Shown piece by piece: positions 7,692-16,831 of a stretch of DNA of 64,000 nucleotides. Position 1 is the stretch's first letter; the number at the start of each line of letters is the position of its first letter. The stretch is from assembly GCF_014652555.1 (NCBI RefSeq), contig NZ_BMZA01000013.1, positions 29,799 to 93,798 of the forward strand, read 5' to 3'. The position numbers were made by a program, and so were the translations under genes. This stretch comes from Novosphingobium colocasiae (lineage in GTDB: Bacteria > Pseudomonadota > Alphaproteobacteria > Sphingomonadales > Sphingomonadaceae). The notes beneath the pieces are model-generated. The model was not told the origin of the DNA, did no database searches, and saw nothing but the letters and a program-made list of their open reading frames with translations.

Positions 7692-8840
7692 TTGCCGCAA
7701 AGCCCCGCGCGCCTGCGCGTCCTCCATCTTCATTCCAGCTTTTCGGCCGGCGGCAAGGAACTGCGCGCGGCGCGGCTGATGACAGCGTTCGGGCCCGGCA
7801 TCGATCACGTGGTGGTGTCGGCGCAGCCCGGCGCTTACGGCGCGGCCCGGGCGATCGGCGCGGATATCGCGGTGGATTATCCCGCCGATTTCCCCGGTCT
7901 CCAGGGTCGGCCGACGCCTGCCCGGTTGCTGCGGATCGCCCGCGCGCTAAAGCCGTTCGATCTGGTGCTGACCTATAACTGGGGGGCGATGGACGCGGTG
8001 CTGGCGCACCGGCTGTTCGGCCGCCTGCTCGGCCTGCCGCCGCTGGTCCATCACGAGGACGGGTTCAACGAAGACGAGGCGGGCGGGCTCATGCCCCGCC
8101 GCAACTGGTTCCGGCGGATCGCACTCGGCCGCGCTTCGGCGCTGGTCGTGCCCTCGCAGCGGTTGCAGGCGATCGCACTGGACGCCTGGCACCAGCCGCC
8201 GCAGCGGACCCGGCTGATCATCAACGGCATCGCGCTTGCCGCCTATGCCCGCAAACCCGCTGCCGATGCGCTGCCGGGGCTGGTCAAGCATCCGGATGAT
8301 CGCTGGGTCGGCACGCTGGCGGGCCTGCGCGCGGTGAAGAACCTGCCCCGGCTGGTGCGCGCCTTTGCCGCTCTGCCGCCGCACTGGCAACTCGTGATCC
8401 TGGGCGAAGGGCCGGAGCGCGGGGCCATCGTGGCGCAAGCGGCGGCGCTTGGCCTGGCAAACCGCGTGCATCTGCCGGGCTTCGTGGCCGATCCGGCCGG
8501 TGCGGTCGGGCTGATGGACCTGTTCGCGCTGTCTTCCGATAGCGAGCAGTTCCCGATCTCGGTGGTGGAGGCGATGGCTGCCGCCTTGCCCGTCGTCTCG
8601 CCGGCCGTCGGCGATGTCGCGGCGATGGTGGCCGATTCCAACCGCCCGTTCATCACCGCGCCGGGCGACGAGGCGGCGCTGGCGGCGGCGCTGGCCGAGC
8701 TGGCGGAGGATGACGGCGCGCGGACCCAAATCGGCGCGGACAATCGCGCCCGTGCGCTTGCCCTGTATGACGAAGAGGCGATGATCGCCGCTTACCGCGC
8801 CGTCTATGCCGAAGCGATGGGTCGCGCCACGTTTCCCTGA
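7692..8840 (+). CDS. Glycosyltransferase, GT4 family
   Basis: A GT-B fold enzyme of about 382 residues. The N-terminal half begins LRVLHLHSSFSAGGKE, as in other GT4 sugar transferases. The C-terminal half has GTLAGLRAVKNLPRLVRAFAAL, VILGEGPERGAIVAQA, LPGFV and FALSSDSEQFPISVVEAMAAALPVV, which contains the E-x7-E donor-binding motif. It probably adds a sugar to a cell-surface glycan or lipid, but acceptor and donor are unknown. The start is inferred to be TTG at 7692, two bases after the hydrolase stop, because no ATG precedes the conserved first strand. Confidence 0.85.
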   Translation: MPQSPARLRVLHLHSSFSAGGKELRAARLMTAFGPGIDHVVVSAQPGAYGAARAIGADIAVDYPADFPGLQGRPTPARLLRIARALKPFDLVLTYNWGAMDAVLAHRLFGRLLGLPPLVHHEDGFNEDEAGGLMPRRNWFRRIALGRASALVVPSQRLQAIALDAWHQPPQRTRLIINGIALAAYARKPAADALPGLVKHPDDRWVGTLAGLRAVKNLPRLVRAFAALPPHWQLVILGEGPERGAIVAQAAALGLANRVHLPGFVADPAGAVGLMDLFALSSDSEQFPISVVEAMAAALPVVSPAVGDVAAMVADSNRPFITAPGDEAALAAALAELAEDDGARTQIGADNRARALALYDEEAMIAAYRAVYAEAMGRATFP

Positions 8841-8968
8841 CGCTTGTTCAGAGAGCCTTCACCTGTCCGGCCCCAACCGATCAATCTCGTTGAAAACCCG
8901 CGCAACGCCGCCTAAACAGCCCGCTTCGCGGCGGATGCCGCACCCGTTCCGCAAGAAAGCGCTCGATC

Positions 8969-9763
8969 TTGGCCCTGACCCCGACAAATCCCCCATCCGG
9001 CGACAAGGCGGCCCAGCGGCAGGCCGCCCAGCAGGAAGTCTTCCTGCGCGAGGTGGACGATGCCCTGCGGCACGATCAGGTCGAAGGGTTCTACCGCACT
9101 TACGGCAAGGCCGTGATCGCCGCGGTGGTGGTCGGCCTGGCGGCTTTCGGCGGCTACCTGTTCTGGGATCACGAGCAGAAGAAAGCGCGCGATCTGAATG
9201 CCGAGCAACTGGTCCAGTCGATCGACGCGGCGCAATCATCGAAGTTTGCCGATGCCAAGGCCAAGCTCAATCCGCTGATTGCCGAGGGCACGGGCGGCAA
9301 CGCCGAACTGGCGCGGCTGCTGCAGGCGGGCATCGCGCTCGAACTCAAGCGCCCGGACGAAGCGATCAAGCTTTACCGCACCGTCTCCGAAAATGCCGAT
9401 GCGCCGCAGCCGCTGCGCGATCTGGCAACCGTGCGCCAAGTTGCCGCCAGCTTCGGCACGATGAAGCCGCAGGCGGTGATAGACCGGCTCAAGCCGCTGG
9501 CCGCGCCGGGCAATGCCTGGTTCGGGGTCGCCGGGGAACTGGTGGCGATGGCCTATCTCAAGCAGGGCAACCCGGATCAGGCCGGCCAGTTGCTGGCCGC
9601 CATCGCCAAGGACAAGTCCGTGTCCGATAGCCTGCGCAGCCGCGCCGGCCAGCTTGCCGGTGTGCTGGGTGCCGATTCGCTGGATGATGTGGTGGATGAA
9701 CGGGGTCAGCCGCTGGACGAAACCGGCCCGGCAGGCGAGACCGGAGCCGACAAGAATGGGTGA
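8969..9763 (+). CDS. YfgM-like membrane-anchored TPR protein
   Basis: A protein of 264 residues with a cytoplasmic N-terminus (EVFLREVDDALRHDQVEGFYRTYG), one membrane helix at about residues 48-66 (AVIAAVVVGLAAFGGYLFW), and a periplasmic helical-repeat domain with TPR-like pairs (DEAIKLYRTV, YLKQGNPDQAGQLLAAI). This is the TPR_21/YfgM architecture. In E. coli YfgM works with the PpiD chaperone at the SecYEG exit and lies next to bamB, as here. The start appears to be TTG at 8969. The stop lies ten bases before the bamB start. Confidence 0.85.
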   Translation: MALTPTNPPSGDKAAQRQAAQQEVFLREVDDALRHDQVEGFYRTYGKAVIAAVVVGLAAFGGYLFWDHEQKKARDLNAEQLVQSIDAAQSSKFADAKAKLNPLIAEGTGGNAELARLLQAGIALELKRPDEAIKLYRTVSENADAPQPLRDLATVRQVAASFGTMKPQAVIDRLKPLAAPGNAWFGVAGELVAMAYLKQGNPDQAGQLLAAIAKDKSVSDSLRSRAGQLAGVLGADSLDDVVDERGQPLDETGPAGETGADKNG

Positions 9764-9773
9764 GGGTAAGCGA

Positions 9774-11123
9774 ATGAACGCAGGCAGTTCCAATCTGCGC
9801 CGCAAGGCGCTGCCGCTGATCGCGGTGGCCCTGCTTGCAGGTCTGTCCGGGTGCAAGATTTTCGGCGGCAAGGGCGGTCCCAAGACCCCCACCGTCGGCG
9901 AACGGGTGCCGATCCTGTCGCGCATCGAAAGCGGTGCCAAGGTCGATGGCGCGCTGGCCGGGGTGACGGTGGTGCTGCCGCCGGCGCAGGCCAACGCCGA
10001 TTGGGCGCAAGCGGGCGGTTCCGCCAGCAAGAGCTACGGCCATCTCGCGCTGGGCGACGCGCCGCAGCGGGTGTGGACGGCATCGGTCTCCGGATCGTCG
10101 AACAAGCGCCGCCTTGCTGCAGCCCCGGTGATCGCCGGTGGCACGCTTTACGTCATGGATACCGAGGGGCAGGTCAGCGCGCTGAACGCCGAGACCGGCA
10201 GTGCCATCTGGAAGAAGAGCTTTTCGGTCAGCGGTGATGGTTCGTCGTCCGTGTTCGGCGGCGGGGTCAGCTTCGATGCGGGCAAGCTGTTCGTCACCAC
10301 CGGCATCGGCGAAGTGGCGGCGCTCGATCCGGCCAACGGCAACGAATTGTGGAAGGTCAAGCCGGCAGGGCCCATGCGCGGCGCGCCGACGATCGGCTTC
10401 GGCGCGGTCTACGTGACCACGCAGGACAACCAGATCTTCGCGCTCGACGTCGAAACCGGCAAATCGCTGTGGAACGAATCGGGCTCCACCTCGCAGTCGG
10501 GCGTGTTCGGCGTTGCCGCTCCCGCCGCCGGGCAGGGCACCGTGATCGCCGGCTATTCCTCGGGCGAGCTGGTCGCGTACCGTTATGAAAACGGCCGCCA
10601 GTTGTGGTCCGATGCGCTGGCACGCACCTCGATCTCGACCGAGGTCGGCAGCCTGACCGATGTCGATGCCGATCCGATCATCGATAATGGCCGCGTCTAT
10701 GCGCTGGGCCAGGGCGGTCGCATGGCCGCCTATGAACTGGTCACCGGCCAGCGCATCTGGGAACTCAACCTCGCAGGCATCTCCACCCCGGCGCTCGCCG
10801 GCGACTGGGTGTTCACGCTTGACGATCATGCCGAAATCCTCGCCATCCAGCGGGCGACCGGCAAAGTCCGCTGGCTGACCCAGTTGACCCGCTACAAGAG
10901 CGTCAAGAAGCGCAAGGGCGCGTTCTTCTGGGTCGGTCCGATCCTGGCTGGCAACAAGCTGTGGGTGGCCAACAACGAAGGCGATCTGGGCTGGGTCGAT
11001 CCGACCACCGGCGTCTATACCCACTACCGCGATCTCGATAGCGGCGTGTCGCTGGCCCCGGTGGTGGCGAACAACACGCTTTATGTGCTGGACGACGACG
11101 GCAAGATCAGCGCCTTCCGGTAA
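9774..11123 (+). CDS. bamB: Outer membrane assembly lipoprotein BamB
   Basis: Component of the BAM complex, which folds beta-barrel proteins into the outer membrane. The lipoprotein signal is MNAGSSNLRRKALPLIAVAL ending LSGC at residues 22-25. It is followed by an eight-bladed PQQ-like propeller with repeated A-x(D/N)-x-x-(T/N)-G-x-x-x-W blade motifs (ALNAETGSAIWK, ALDPANGNELWK, ALDVETGKSLWN, AYRYENGRQLW, AYELVTGQRIWE). The ATG at 9774 has GAGGG seven bases upstream; the ATG at 9756 is less likely. Length is about 449 residues. The der GTPase gene that often follows bamB is absent. Confidence 0.93.
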   Translation: MNAGSSNLRRKALPLIAVALLAGLSGCKIFGGKGGPKTPTVGERVPILSRIESGAKVDGALAGVTVVLPPAQANADWAQAGGSASKSYGHLALGDAPQRVWTASVSGSSNKRRLAAAPVIAGGTLYVMDTEGQVSALNAETGSAIWKKSFSVSGDGSSSVFGGGVSFDAGKLFVTTGIGEVAALDPANGNELWKVKPAGPMRGAPTIGFGAVYVTTQDNQIFALDVETGKSLWNESGSTSQSGVFGVAAPAAGQGTVIAGYSSGELVAYRYENGRQLWSDALARTSISTEVGSLTDVDADPIIDNGRVYALGQGGRMAAYELVTGQRIWELNLAGISTPALAGDWVFTLDDHAEILAIQRATGKVRWLTQLTRYKSVKKRKGAFFWVGPILAGNKLWVANNEGDLGWVDPTTGVYTHYRDLDSGVSLAPVVANNTLYVLDDDGKISAFR

Positions 11124-11416
11124 GCGCCGCCACCCGGCCGCGGGCGATCGCATATGACGAGCTTACACGCAGCTTGGTCATGCTGAACTTGTTTCAGCAT
11201 CCATTGCTCGGTTTGCCCCACCGTCGAATAGGGCTTGGTTCCGGCGTCCAGCACCATTCAGCGTCCGGGCCGGCGGCACGATAGACCCTGAAACAAGTTC
11301 AGGGTGACCAATACGGATAGGCGATTTCAGTTGAGATTGCCCTGCGCCCGGCCGGCGAATCCGGCCGGCCAAGGGTGCCTCACCGGCTCTTAACCAATTG
11401 CCGCTAGGACCGGGAC
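11124..11416. repeat. bamB downstream gap with a mirrored pair of family A palindromes
   Basis: This gap holds no gene. TGCTGAACTTGTTTCAGCA at 11181-11199 and CCCTGAAACAAGTTCAGGG at 11286-11304 are opposite-facing copies of the same short repeat, flanked by GGTCA and TGACC, so the whole can fold back on itself. Related copies occur at 38731-38749, 52224-52242 and 52286-52304. Such units are frequent at gene ends in sphingomonads and may act as terminators. Confidence 0.75.
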
Positions 11417-12784
11417 ATGACCAGCCCCAGTTCCCGTATCGGTTCAGGTCCCGCCGCCCGGCCGTCCAGCGATGTCTCCGTCGCGGTCGGCGTTTGCGGC
11501 ATCGTCGCGTTGATCGCGTGGATTTTGGTTTGCCGGTCGTGGCCGGTAATCGCCGATGCGCTAGCGCTGCCGGGCCCTCGTGCGCCGCTAAGCGGGCCTT
11601 ATGCCGCCGTTGCCGCGCTGCTGTTCACTACCAGCGCCATGGCCGCATGGTCGGTGCTGGTCGACAAGGTGCACTTGCGCCCCTCTACCGGGATCGACTG
11701 GAACAACCCCCGACCGCTCGCCGCCTCGCTCGATGTGTCGATCACCAAGCTCGCCGGGCTGTGGGCGACCTGGGCCGGGATCGGGTTCTTCTACTGCATC
11801 GGCCGCTGGTACTGGGACGGGCAGTATCTCTTCGCCATGGAAGTCATCGGGGCCTGCGCGGTGCCGGTGTTCCTGCTGTCGATTCCCTACGTCCTGTGGC
11901 TGGACCGTTACCTGATCGACCCGCGCGATAGCGCCTGGCACTTCGGCGCGATGCTGATCGGGCGCGAGGCGTGGGACGCGGACGAGGTGAAGAAGCACTG
12001 GCGCGCCTGGATGATCAAGGCGTTCTTCGGGGCCTTCATGATTTCGATCCTGCCGCCCGGCTTTTCGGCCGTGGTCGAAACCGATTTCAGCGCCATCGCC
12101 ACTGATCCGATCGCCATCGGCACCGTGTTGACCGAGGCGCTGTTTGTGATCGACGTCCAGATCGGCACGGTCGGCTACTTGTGCACCTTCCGCCCGCTCG
12201 ATGCCCATATCCGCAGCGGCAACCCGTTTTTGGCGGGCTGGGTGGCGGCGCTGATCTGCTATCCCCCGCTGTTGTGGGCAACGATGGGCCGCGAGGATGT
12301 GATCGGTTATTCGGTCAACGCCAACGGCTGGACGTACTGGCTGGCGGGGCACGATGCGCTGCTGTGGCTGTGGGTCGTGGTCATGACCGCGCTGACCGCG
12401 ATCTATGCCTGGGCGACTTTCGCGTTCGGCATCCGGTTCTCCAACCTCACCTATCGCGGCGTGCTGACCAACGGGCCGTACCGCTTCACCCGCCATCCCG
12501 CCTATCTGTCGAAGAACCTCTACTGGTGGGTGTCGACGCTGCCGTTCCTCGTAACCAGCCACGCGCTGACCGACATGGTGCGTAACACCGTGCTGCTGGG
12601 GGTGGTCAACGCGATCTATTTCTGGCGGGCCAAGACCGAGGAAGCGCACCTTCTGGCCGAAGATCCCAAGTACCGCGAATACCACGCCTGGATGGGCGAA
12701 CATGCGCTTATCACGCGCAGCTTTTCGCGCGTCTTCGCAGCGCTCAAGCCACGCGGCGCGCCGGTGGCTCACCCGGCCGAGTAA
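11417..12784 (+). CDS. Multi-spanning membrane protein with ICMT-like methyltransferase domain
   Basis: An integral membrane protein of 455 residues with about nine or ten hydrophobic segments. The last 110 residues resemble the isoprenylcysteine carboxyl methyltransferase/phospholipid methyltransferase superfamily: GVLTNGPYRFTRHPAYLSKN (SAM-binding RHP region), then two helices, then AKTEEAHLLAEDPKYREY, where E-E and Y-x-x-Y are typical. The N-terminal 330 residues are an unusually long extra membrane region for this family. Substrate unknown; prenyl-cysteine methylation is unlikely in bacteria, so a lipid or other small hydrophobic substrate is more probable. Confidence 0.75.
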   Translation: MTSPSSRIGSGPAARPSSDVSVAVGVCGIVALIAWILVCRSWPVIADALALPGPRAPLSGPYAAVAALLFTTSAMAAWSVLVDKVHLRPSTGIDWNNPRPLAASLDVSITKLAGLWATWAGIGFFYCIGRWYWDGQYLFAMEVIGACAVPVFLLSIPYVLWLDRYLIDPRDSAWHFGAMLIGREAWDADEVKKHWRAWMIKAFFGAFMISILPPGFSAVVETDFSAIATDPIAIGTVLTEALFVIDVQIGTVGYLCTFRPLDAHIRSGNPFLAGWVAALICYPPLLWATMGREDVIGYSVNANGWTYWLAGHDALLWLWVVVMTALTAIYAWATFAFGIRFSNLTYRGVLTNGPYRFTRHPAYLSKNLYWWVSTLPFLVTSHALTDMVRNTVLLGVVNAIYFWRAKTEEAHLLAEDPKYREYHAWMGEHALITRSFSRVFAALKPRGAPVAHPAE

Positions 12785-12787
12785 CTC

Positions 12788-13087
12788 CTAAAGCGTCTGG
12801 ACGGCTTCCGCTTCGTAGATCGTTGCATCGCGATCGTGGAGGCCGAGGCTGCCTGCCGAGGCCCGCCAGTCGGCGAAGTGCGGCTGGGTCATGTGCGCGT
12901 CGAACGCGGGGCGATCGGTCCACACCTCGCTGACGTGGAACACGCAGGGATCCTGCACGTCCTGGGAGAAGGCATAGCGCAGGCACCCTTCCTCGGCGCG
13001 GCTGCCAGCGATCACAGCCGCCATGGCGGCGCGCGCCAGTTCCAGGTTCTCGGCGGGAAAGCGAAACTGTCCGGCAACGACGATCAT
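12788..13087 (-). CDS. ABM-domain monooxygenase-like protein
   Basis: A small protein of 99 residues beginning MIVVAGQFRFPAENL. It has the ferredoxin-like antibiotic-biosynthesis-monooxygenase fold pattern: EEGCLRYAFSQD, then FHVSEVWTDRPAFDAHMTQPHF. The family includes the quinol monooxygenase YgiN. Its ATG shares one base with the gshA stop (TGATG), so it is translationally coupled to gshA. That suggests a role in small-molecule or redox metabolism, but no substrate can be assigned. Confidence 0.85.
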   Translation of the reverse strand: MIVVAGQFRFPAENLELARAAMAAVIAGSRAEEGCLRYAFSQDVQDPCVFHVSEVWTDRPAFDAHMTQPHFADWRASAGSLGLHDRDATIYEAEAVQTL

Positions 13088-14460
13088 CAGAAGCTTTTCA
13101 CCTCGTATATCCTGCTCAGATCTCCGCCCCATTCGCCGTGGTACAGATCGAGCAGCCTCTCCGCCGGTACTTTGCCACTGGCGACGATTTCCGCAAGCGG
13201 TTCCAGATAGCCGGTTTCATTGTCGCCGCTGCTGTTCAGGCGGTTGCGCGCGGCGAGCCCGGCGCGCGAGATTTCCAGCACTTCGCCGGCGATCCGGCGC
13301 AGCGTGCCGCCGCCGGGGAGCGGCGCGTCGAGGCCCAGCCTGGGGACGGAGCTGCGCAGCAGTTCGCGGCCTTCCATGTCCCAGTCCTTGACCAGATCCC
13401 ACGCCGCATCCAGCGCGCCCTGATCGTAGAGCAGCCCCACCCAGAACGCCGGCAGCGCACAGATGCGACCCCACGGCCCACCATCGGCTCCGCGCATTTC
13501 GAGGAAGCTCTTGAGCCGCACTTCGGGAAAGGCGGTGGACAGGTGGTCCTGCCAGTCCGACAGACGCGGCCGTTCGCCGGGGAGCGCGGGCAGCCGCCCT
13601 TCGAGGAAATCGCGGAACGATTGTCCGGCCGCGTCGATATAGCGGCCGTCGCGGAACACGAAGTACATCGGCACGTCGAGCATGTAATCGACATAGCGCT
13701 CATACCCGAAGCCCTCTTCGAACACGAACGGGAGCATGCCGGTGCGATGCGGATCGGTGTCCGACCAGATATGGCTGCGATAGGAGAGGAAGCCGTTGGG
13801 CTTGCCTTCGGTGAACGGCGAATTGGCGAACAGCGCGGTGGCCAGCGGCTGTAGCGCCAGGCTGGTGCGGAATTTCTGCACCATGTCGGCCTCTGACGAA
13901 TAGTCGAGGTTGACCTGGATGGTGCAGGTGCGCAGCATCATGTCGAGACCCATCGATCCCACGCGCGGCATGTGCCGCAGCATGATCTCGTACCTGCCCT
14001 TGGGCATGATCGGCAGTTCGGCACGGGTCTTGTCAGGCCACATGCCGAGGCCGAGATAGCCCTTGCCGATGCGGTCGCCGATGGTCTTGACCTGCGCCAG
14101 ATGGCGGCCGGTTTCGGCACAGGTTTCGTGCAGCGTTTCCAGCGGCGCGCCGGACAGTTCAAGCTGGCCGGCCGGCTCCAGACTGACGTTGCCGTCCGAA
14201 CCCTTGAGAGCGATGACGTTGCCGCCTTCGATGATCGGCTCCCAACCGAATTCGGTCAGCGCCATCAGCAGGTCGCGGATGCCGCCCGGCTCGGTATAGG
14301 ACGGGGCGTGGCGATCGCCGGTATCGTACACCAACTTCTCGTGCTCGGTGCCGATGCGCCAGGCGCTGGCGGGCTTTTCGCCGGCGGCCATCGGCGCGGC
14401 GAGCTGGGACAGGTTTTCGATCAGCGGATCGTCCCGATCCGATACCTCGCGCGTGCTCAT
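13087..14460 (-). CDS. gshA: Glutamate-cysteine ligase (alphaproteobacterial/plant type)
   Basis: Catalyses the ATP-dependent first step of glutathione synthesis in the cytoplasm. At 457 residues it has the class-2 features RIGTEHEKL, EGGNVIALKG, GGQFE-equivalent SLEPAGQLELSGAPL, GLGMWPDKTR, and MLRTCTIQVNLDYSSEADM. This type is redox-regulated in plants through cysteine pairs. The ATG at 14460 follows a 105-base gap after rsmE. gshB is not in the window. Confidence 0.93.
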   Translation of the reverse strand: MSTREVSDRDDPLIENLSQLAAPMAAGEKPASAWRIGTEHEKLVYDTGDRHAPSYTEPGGIRDLLMALTEFGWEPIIEGGNVIALKGSDGNVSLEPAGQLELSGAPLETLHETCAETGRHLAQVKTIGDRIGKGYLGLGMWPDKTRAELPIMPKGRYEIMLRHMPRVGSMGLDMMLRTCTIQVNLDYSSEADMVQKFRTSLALQPLATALFANSPFTEGKPNGFLSYRSHIWSDTDPHRTGMLPFVFEEGFGYERYVDYMLDVPMYFVFRDGRYIDAAGQSFRDFLEGRLPALPGERPRLSDWQDHLSTAFPEVRLKSFLEMRGADGGPWGRICALPAFWVGLLYDQGALDAAWDLVKDWDMEGRELLRSSVPRLGLDAPLPGGGTLRRIAGEVLEISRAGLAARNRLNSSGDNETGYLEPLAEIVASGKVPAERLLDLYHGEWGGDLSRIYEVKSF

Positions 14461-14565
14461 GGCGCGGGAAGTAGGGTGCGGCGCTGCGCTTCGCCAGCGA
14501 TAATTTCTGCGGCAACAGTCAATTGCCCTTCGCGCAACAAAGGGCGCATCGGCACCGTAGTGTTT

Positions 14566-15309
14566 TCACCAGTCTCCGGCGCTGCCCATCCACAGTGCGG
14601 CCGCCGCGATCGTCGCGGTTTCGGCGCGCAGGATGCGCGGGCCCAGGGTGATGGCGCGGGCCCGGGGGTGGGCGCGAATGGCCGCGCGTTCGCCATCGTC
14701 GAACCCGCCCTCCGGCCCGACCAGCAGCGCGGCCGGGCCGGGGTTTGCGGCGAACTCGGCGGCAGCGGGCGCGCCGCCTTGTTCATCGGCGAAGAACAGG
14801 GTGCGCGCTTCCGGCCAGTGGGCGAGCAGCGTATCCAGCCTGGCCGGTGCGACCAGCGCGGGCAGGGCGGTGCGGGCGCACTGTTCGGCCGCTTCGGTCA
14901 GGATGGCGCGGGCGCGCTCGTCGTTGAGCTTGTCGGCCACGCAGCGCCGGGTCAGCACCGGCTGGACTCGCGCCACGCCCAGCTCGGTGGCCTTTTCCAG
15001 CACCAGATCGAAGGCCGGCTTCTTGACCAGCGCCGCGCAGAGCCACAGGTCGGGCACCGCTTCGCGTATCCGCAGCCGTTCGCGCACGTTCAGCAGGACA
15101 TCGCGTTTGCCCGCCTCGACCACGGCGGCGGCCCATTCGCCGGTGATGTCATCGCACAGCACCACCGCATCGCCCGGCTTCGCGCGCATCACCTTGGCGA
15201 GATAGTGGGCCTGCCCGCCCTCCAGCGAAAGCTGCGCGCCTGCGGCCAGCGGCCCCGGCACGAACAGGCGCGGCGCGCTGCGGGGCGGCCAGGCGGGGGT
15301 AGCGGCCAT
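14566..15309 (-). CDS. rsmE: 16S rRNA m3U1498 methyltransferase RsmE
   Basis: SPOUT-class methyltransferase that methylates N3 of U1498 in 16S rRNA with SAM. The 247 residues show the N-terminal PUA-like domain (RLFVPGPL, QAHYLAKVMRAKPGD) and the knotted SPOUT domain: ALVKKPAFDLVLEKATELGV, QCARTALPALV, LLVGPEGGFDDGE, LGPRILRAETATIAA. The ATG at 15309 is 16 bases after the M20 peptidase stop, so the two probably form one transcript. Confidence 0.93.
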   Translation of the reverse strand: MAATPAWPPRSAPRLFVPGPLAAGAQLSLEGGQAHYLAKVMRAKPGDAVVLCDDITGEWAAAVVEAGKRDVLLNVRERLRIREAVPDLWLCAALVKKPAFDLVLEKATELGVARVQPVLTRRCVADKLNDERARAILTEAAEQCARTALPALVAPARLDTLLAHWPEARTLFFADEQGGAPAAAEFAANPGPAALLVGPEGGFDDGERAAIRAHPRARAITLGPRILRAETATIAAAALWMGSAGDW

Positions 15310-15325
15310 CAGCGCGGTGCCCCGA

Positions 15326-16714
15326 TCACTTCGCCATCGCTTGCAGCAGGGCTTCCCACTGCGCCACGCCGGGATCGATCGTCGCCAGCGGCAGGCGTTC
15401 ATTCAGCCCGTGCGAGAAATCGTCATCCGGGTCCATGAAGGTGGCGGAGACGCCGTAGGACGGGATGCCCAGCGCGCGAAAGTGCATCGAATCGGTCGCG
15501 CCCGCGCTCATCGAAGGGACGATCGCCAGCCCCGGCACACGGGCCCGCACCGCCTTGGTAACGGCCGCGAGCACGCGCTTGTCGAGTGGCGATTCGCGCG
15601 ATTCGAGCGTGCCGTTGTCGCGAAAGGCGATGGTGATCTGCGGATCGGCGATGATCTTGCGCAGTTGTGCCTCGATGTCCTGGCGGCTGGTGCCGGGGAA
15701 GATGCGGCAGTTGACGTTGGCCGTCACCCGCTGCGGCAGCGCGTTGGGGGCGTGTCCGCCGGTGATCTGGGTCGGCACGCAGGTGGTGCGGATCACGCCG
15801 ACATAGGCCGGGCTGGCGGACAGCGTTTCCACTGCGGCTGCGTCGCCGGGATTGGCCGCGAACGCGCGCATCGCCCCGGCAAGGTCAGCGGGCGCGCGCG
15901 GCGCGGTGCCTTCGAGATAGGCCTTGGTCAGCGGGCTGACCTGCGGCGCGAAGCGGTTGGCCCACACTTTCGCCAGCGCGGTGCCCATCGCCGCGATCGA
16001 ATTGGTCGCGCCCGGGCGGCTGGAATGACCGCCGGGATCGGTCAGCGTCAGGGTGTAATCGGCATAAGTCTTTTCGCCCGCCTGGATCGAATAGACATAA
16101 GCCTTGCCGTCCTTGTCCAGCTCGCCGCCGCCGGCATCGCCGTTCAGCACCAGCCCTGCGCCGGACAGTGCCTGGGCCATGGCCTTGGTCGTCGCCATGG
16201 CGGTTTCCTCGTCGCCGGAAAAGGCGAGCACGACATCGTGCGCCGGTACCCAGCCCTTGCGCCTGAGATCGATCGCGGCGGCGACGATCATCGCCAGATC
16301 GCCCTTCATGTCGTTCGTCCCGCGCCCGAAGATATAGCCGCCTTCGATGATCGGGGTGAACGGATCGCGCTCCCAGTCGGCCGGGTTTGCTTCCACCACG
16401 TCCATGTGGCCGATCACCACCAGCGGCTTGGCCTTGCGGTCACGACCCGGATAGCGCGCTGTCAGGTAGCCGGTTTCGCCCACCGGCACGAAGCGCACAT
16501 CGTCGGCCGCAAAACCCCCGGTGATGAGTCGCGCGCGCAGCTTCTCGGCCAGCACCGGCACTTGCCCGCGCCCGATCACGGTGGGCACGGCCACCGCCTC
16601 TTTCAGGATGTCCAGCGCCTCGCGCCCGGCGGGCGTCGTCGGCTCATCGGCGGCATAGGCGGGGAGGGGGGAGAGCAACATCAGGGCCGGAATAAGACGA
16701 GTTTTTGCAAGCAT
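15326..16714 (-). CDS. Secreted M20 family metallopeptidase
   Basis: A 462-residue protein with a cleavable signal peptide (MLAKTRLIPALMLLSPLPAYA). The two-zinc M20 site is complete: VVIGHMDVV, GRGTNDMKGDLAM (bridging Asp), FSGDEETAM (general-base Glu and ligand Glu), LNGDAGGG, and a distal His in the SMSAGATDSMHFR region. A dimerisation lid domain is inserted from about YADYTLTLTDPGGHSSRPG. Such proteins act as periplasmic carboxypeptidases or dipeptidases. A longer open frame extends upstream, but ATG 16714 gives the signal peptide and is the obvious start. It is divergent from ubiA. Confidence 0.88.
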   Translation of the reverse strand: MLAKTRLIPALMLLSPLPAYAADEPTTPAGREALDILKEAVAVPTVIGRGQVPVLAEKLRARLITGGFAADDVRFVPVGETGYLTARYPGRDRKAKPLVVIGHMDVVEANPADWERDPFTPIIEGGYIFGRGTNDMKGDLAMIVAAAIDLRRKGWVPAHDVVLAFSGDEETAMATTKAMAQALSGAGLVLNGDAGGGELDKDGKAYVYSIQAGEKTYADYTLTLTDPGGHSSRPGATNSIAAMGTALAKVWANRFAPQVSPLTKAYLEGTAPRAPADLAGAMRAFAANPGDAAAVETLSASPAYVGVIRTTCVPTQITGGHAPNALPQRVTANVNCRIFPGTSRQDIEAQLRKIIADPQITIAFRDNGTLESRESPLDKRVLAAVTKAVRARVPGLAIVPSMSAGATDSMHFRALGIPSYGVSATFMDPDDDFSHGLNERLPLATIDPGVAQWEALLQAMAK

Positions 16715-16831
16715 GGGGGCGATCCGCTGAACGACTGCAAGGGGACGGGTGGCCGGGCCCTTGTCGCTTGTTCGGCGGTGGCGTGCAACCGGCCCATGAC
16801 ACGGCGGCGACGATCGATTAAGGGCGGCAGC

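Noticed and set aside
15317..16795. Extension of the ubiA frame upstream across the M20 peptidase
   Set aside because: The frame is open by chance; the UbiA-like sequence begins near 16832, where a ribosome binding site is present.
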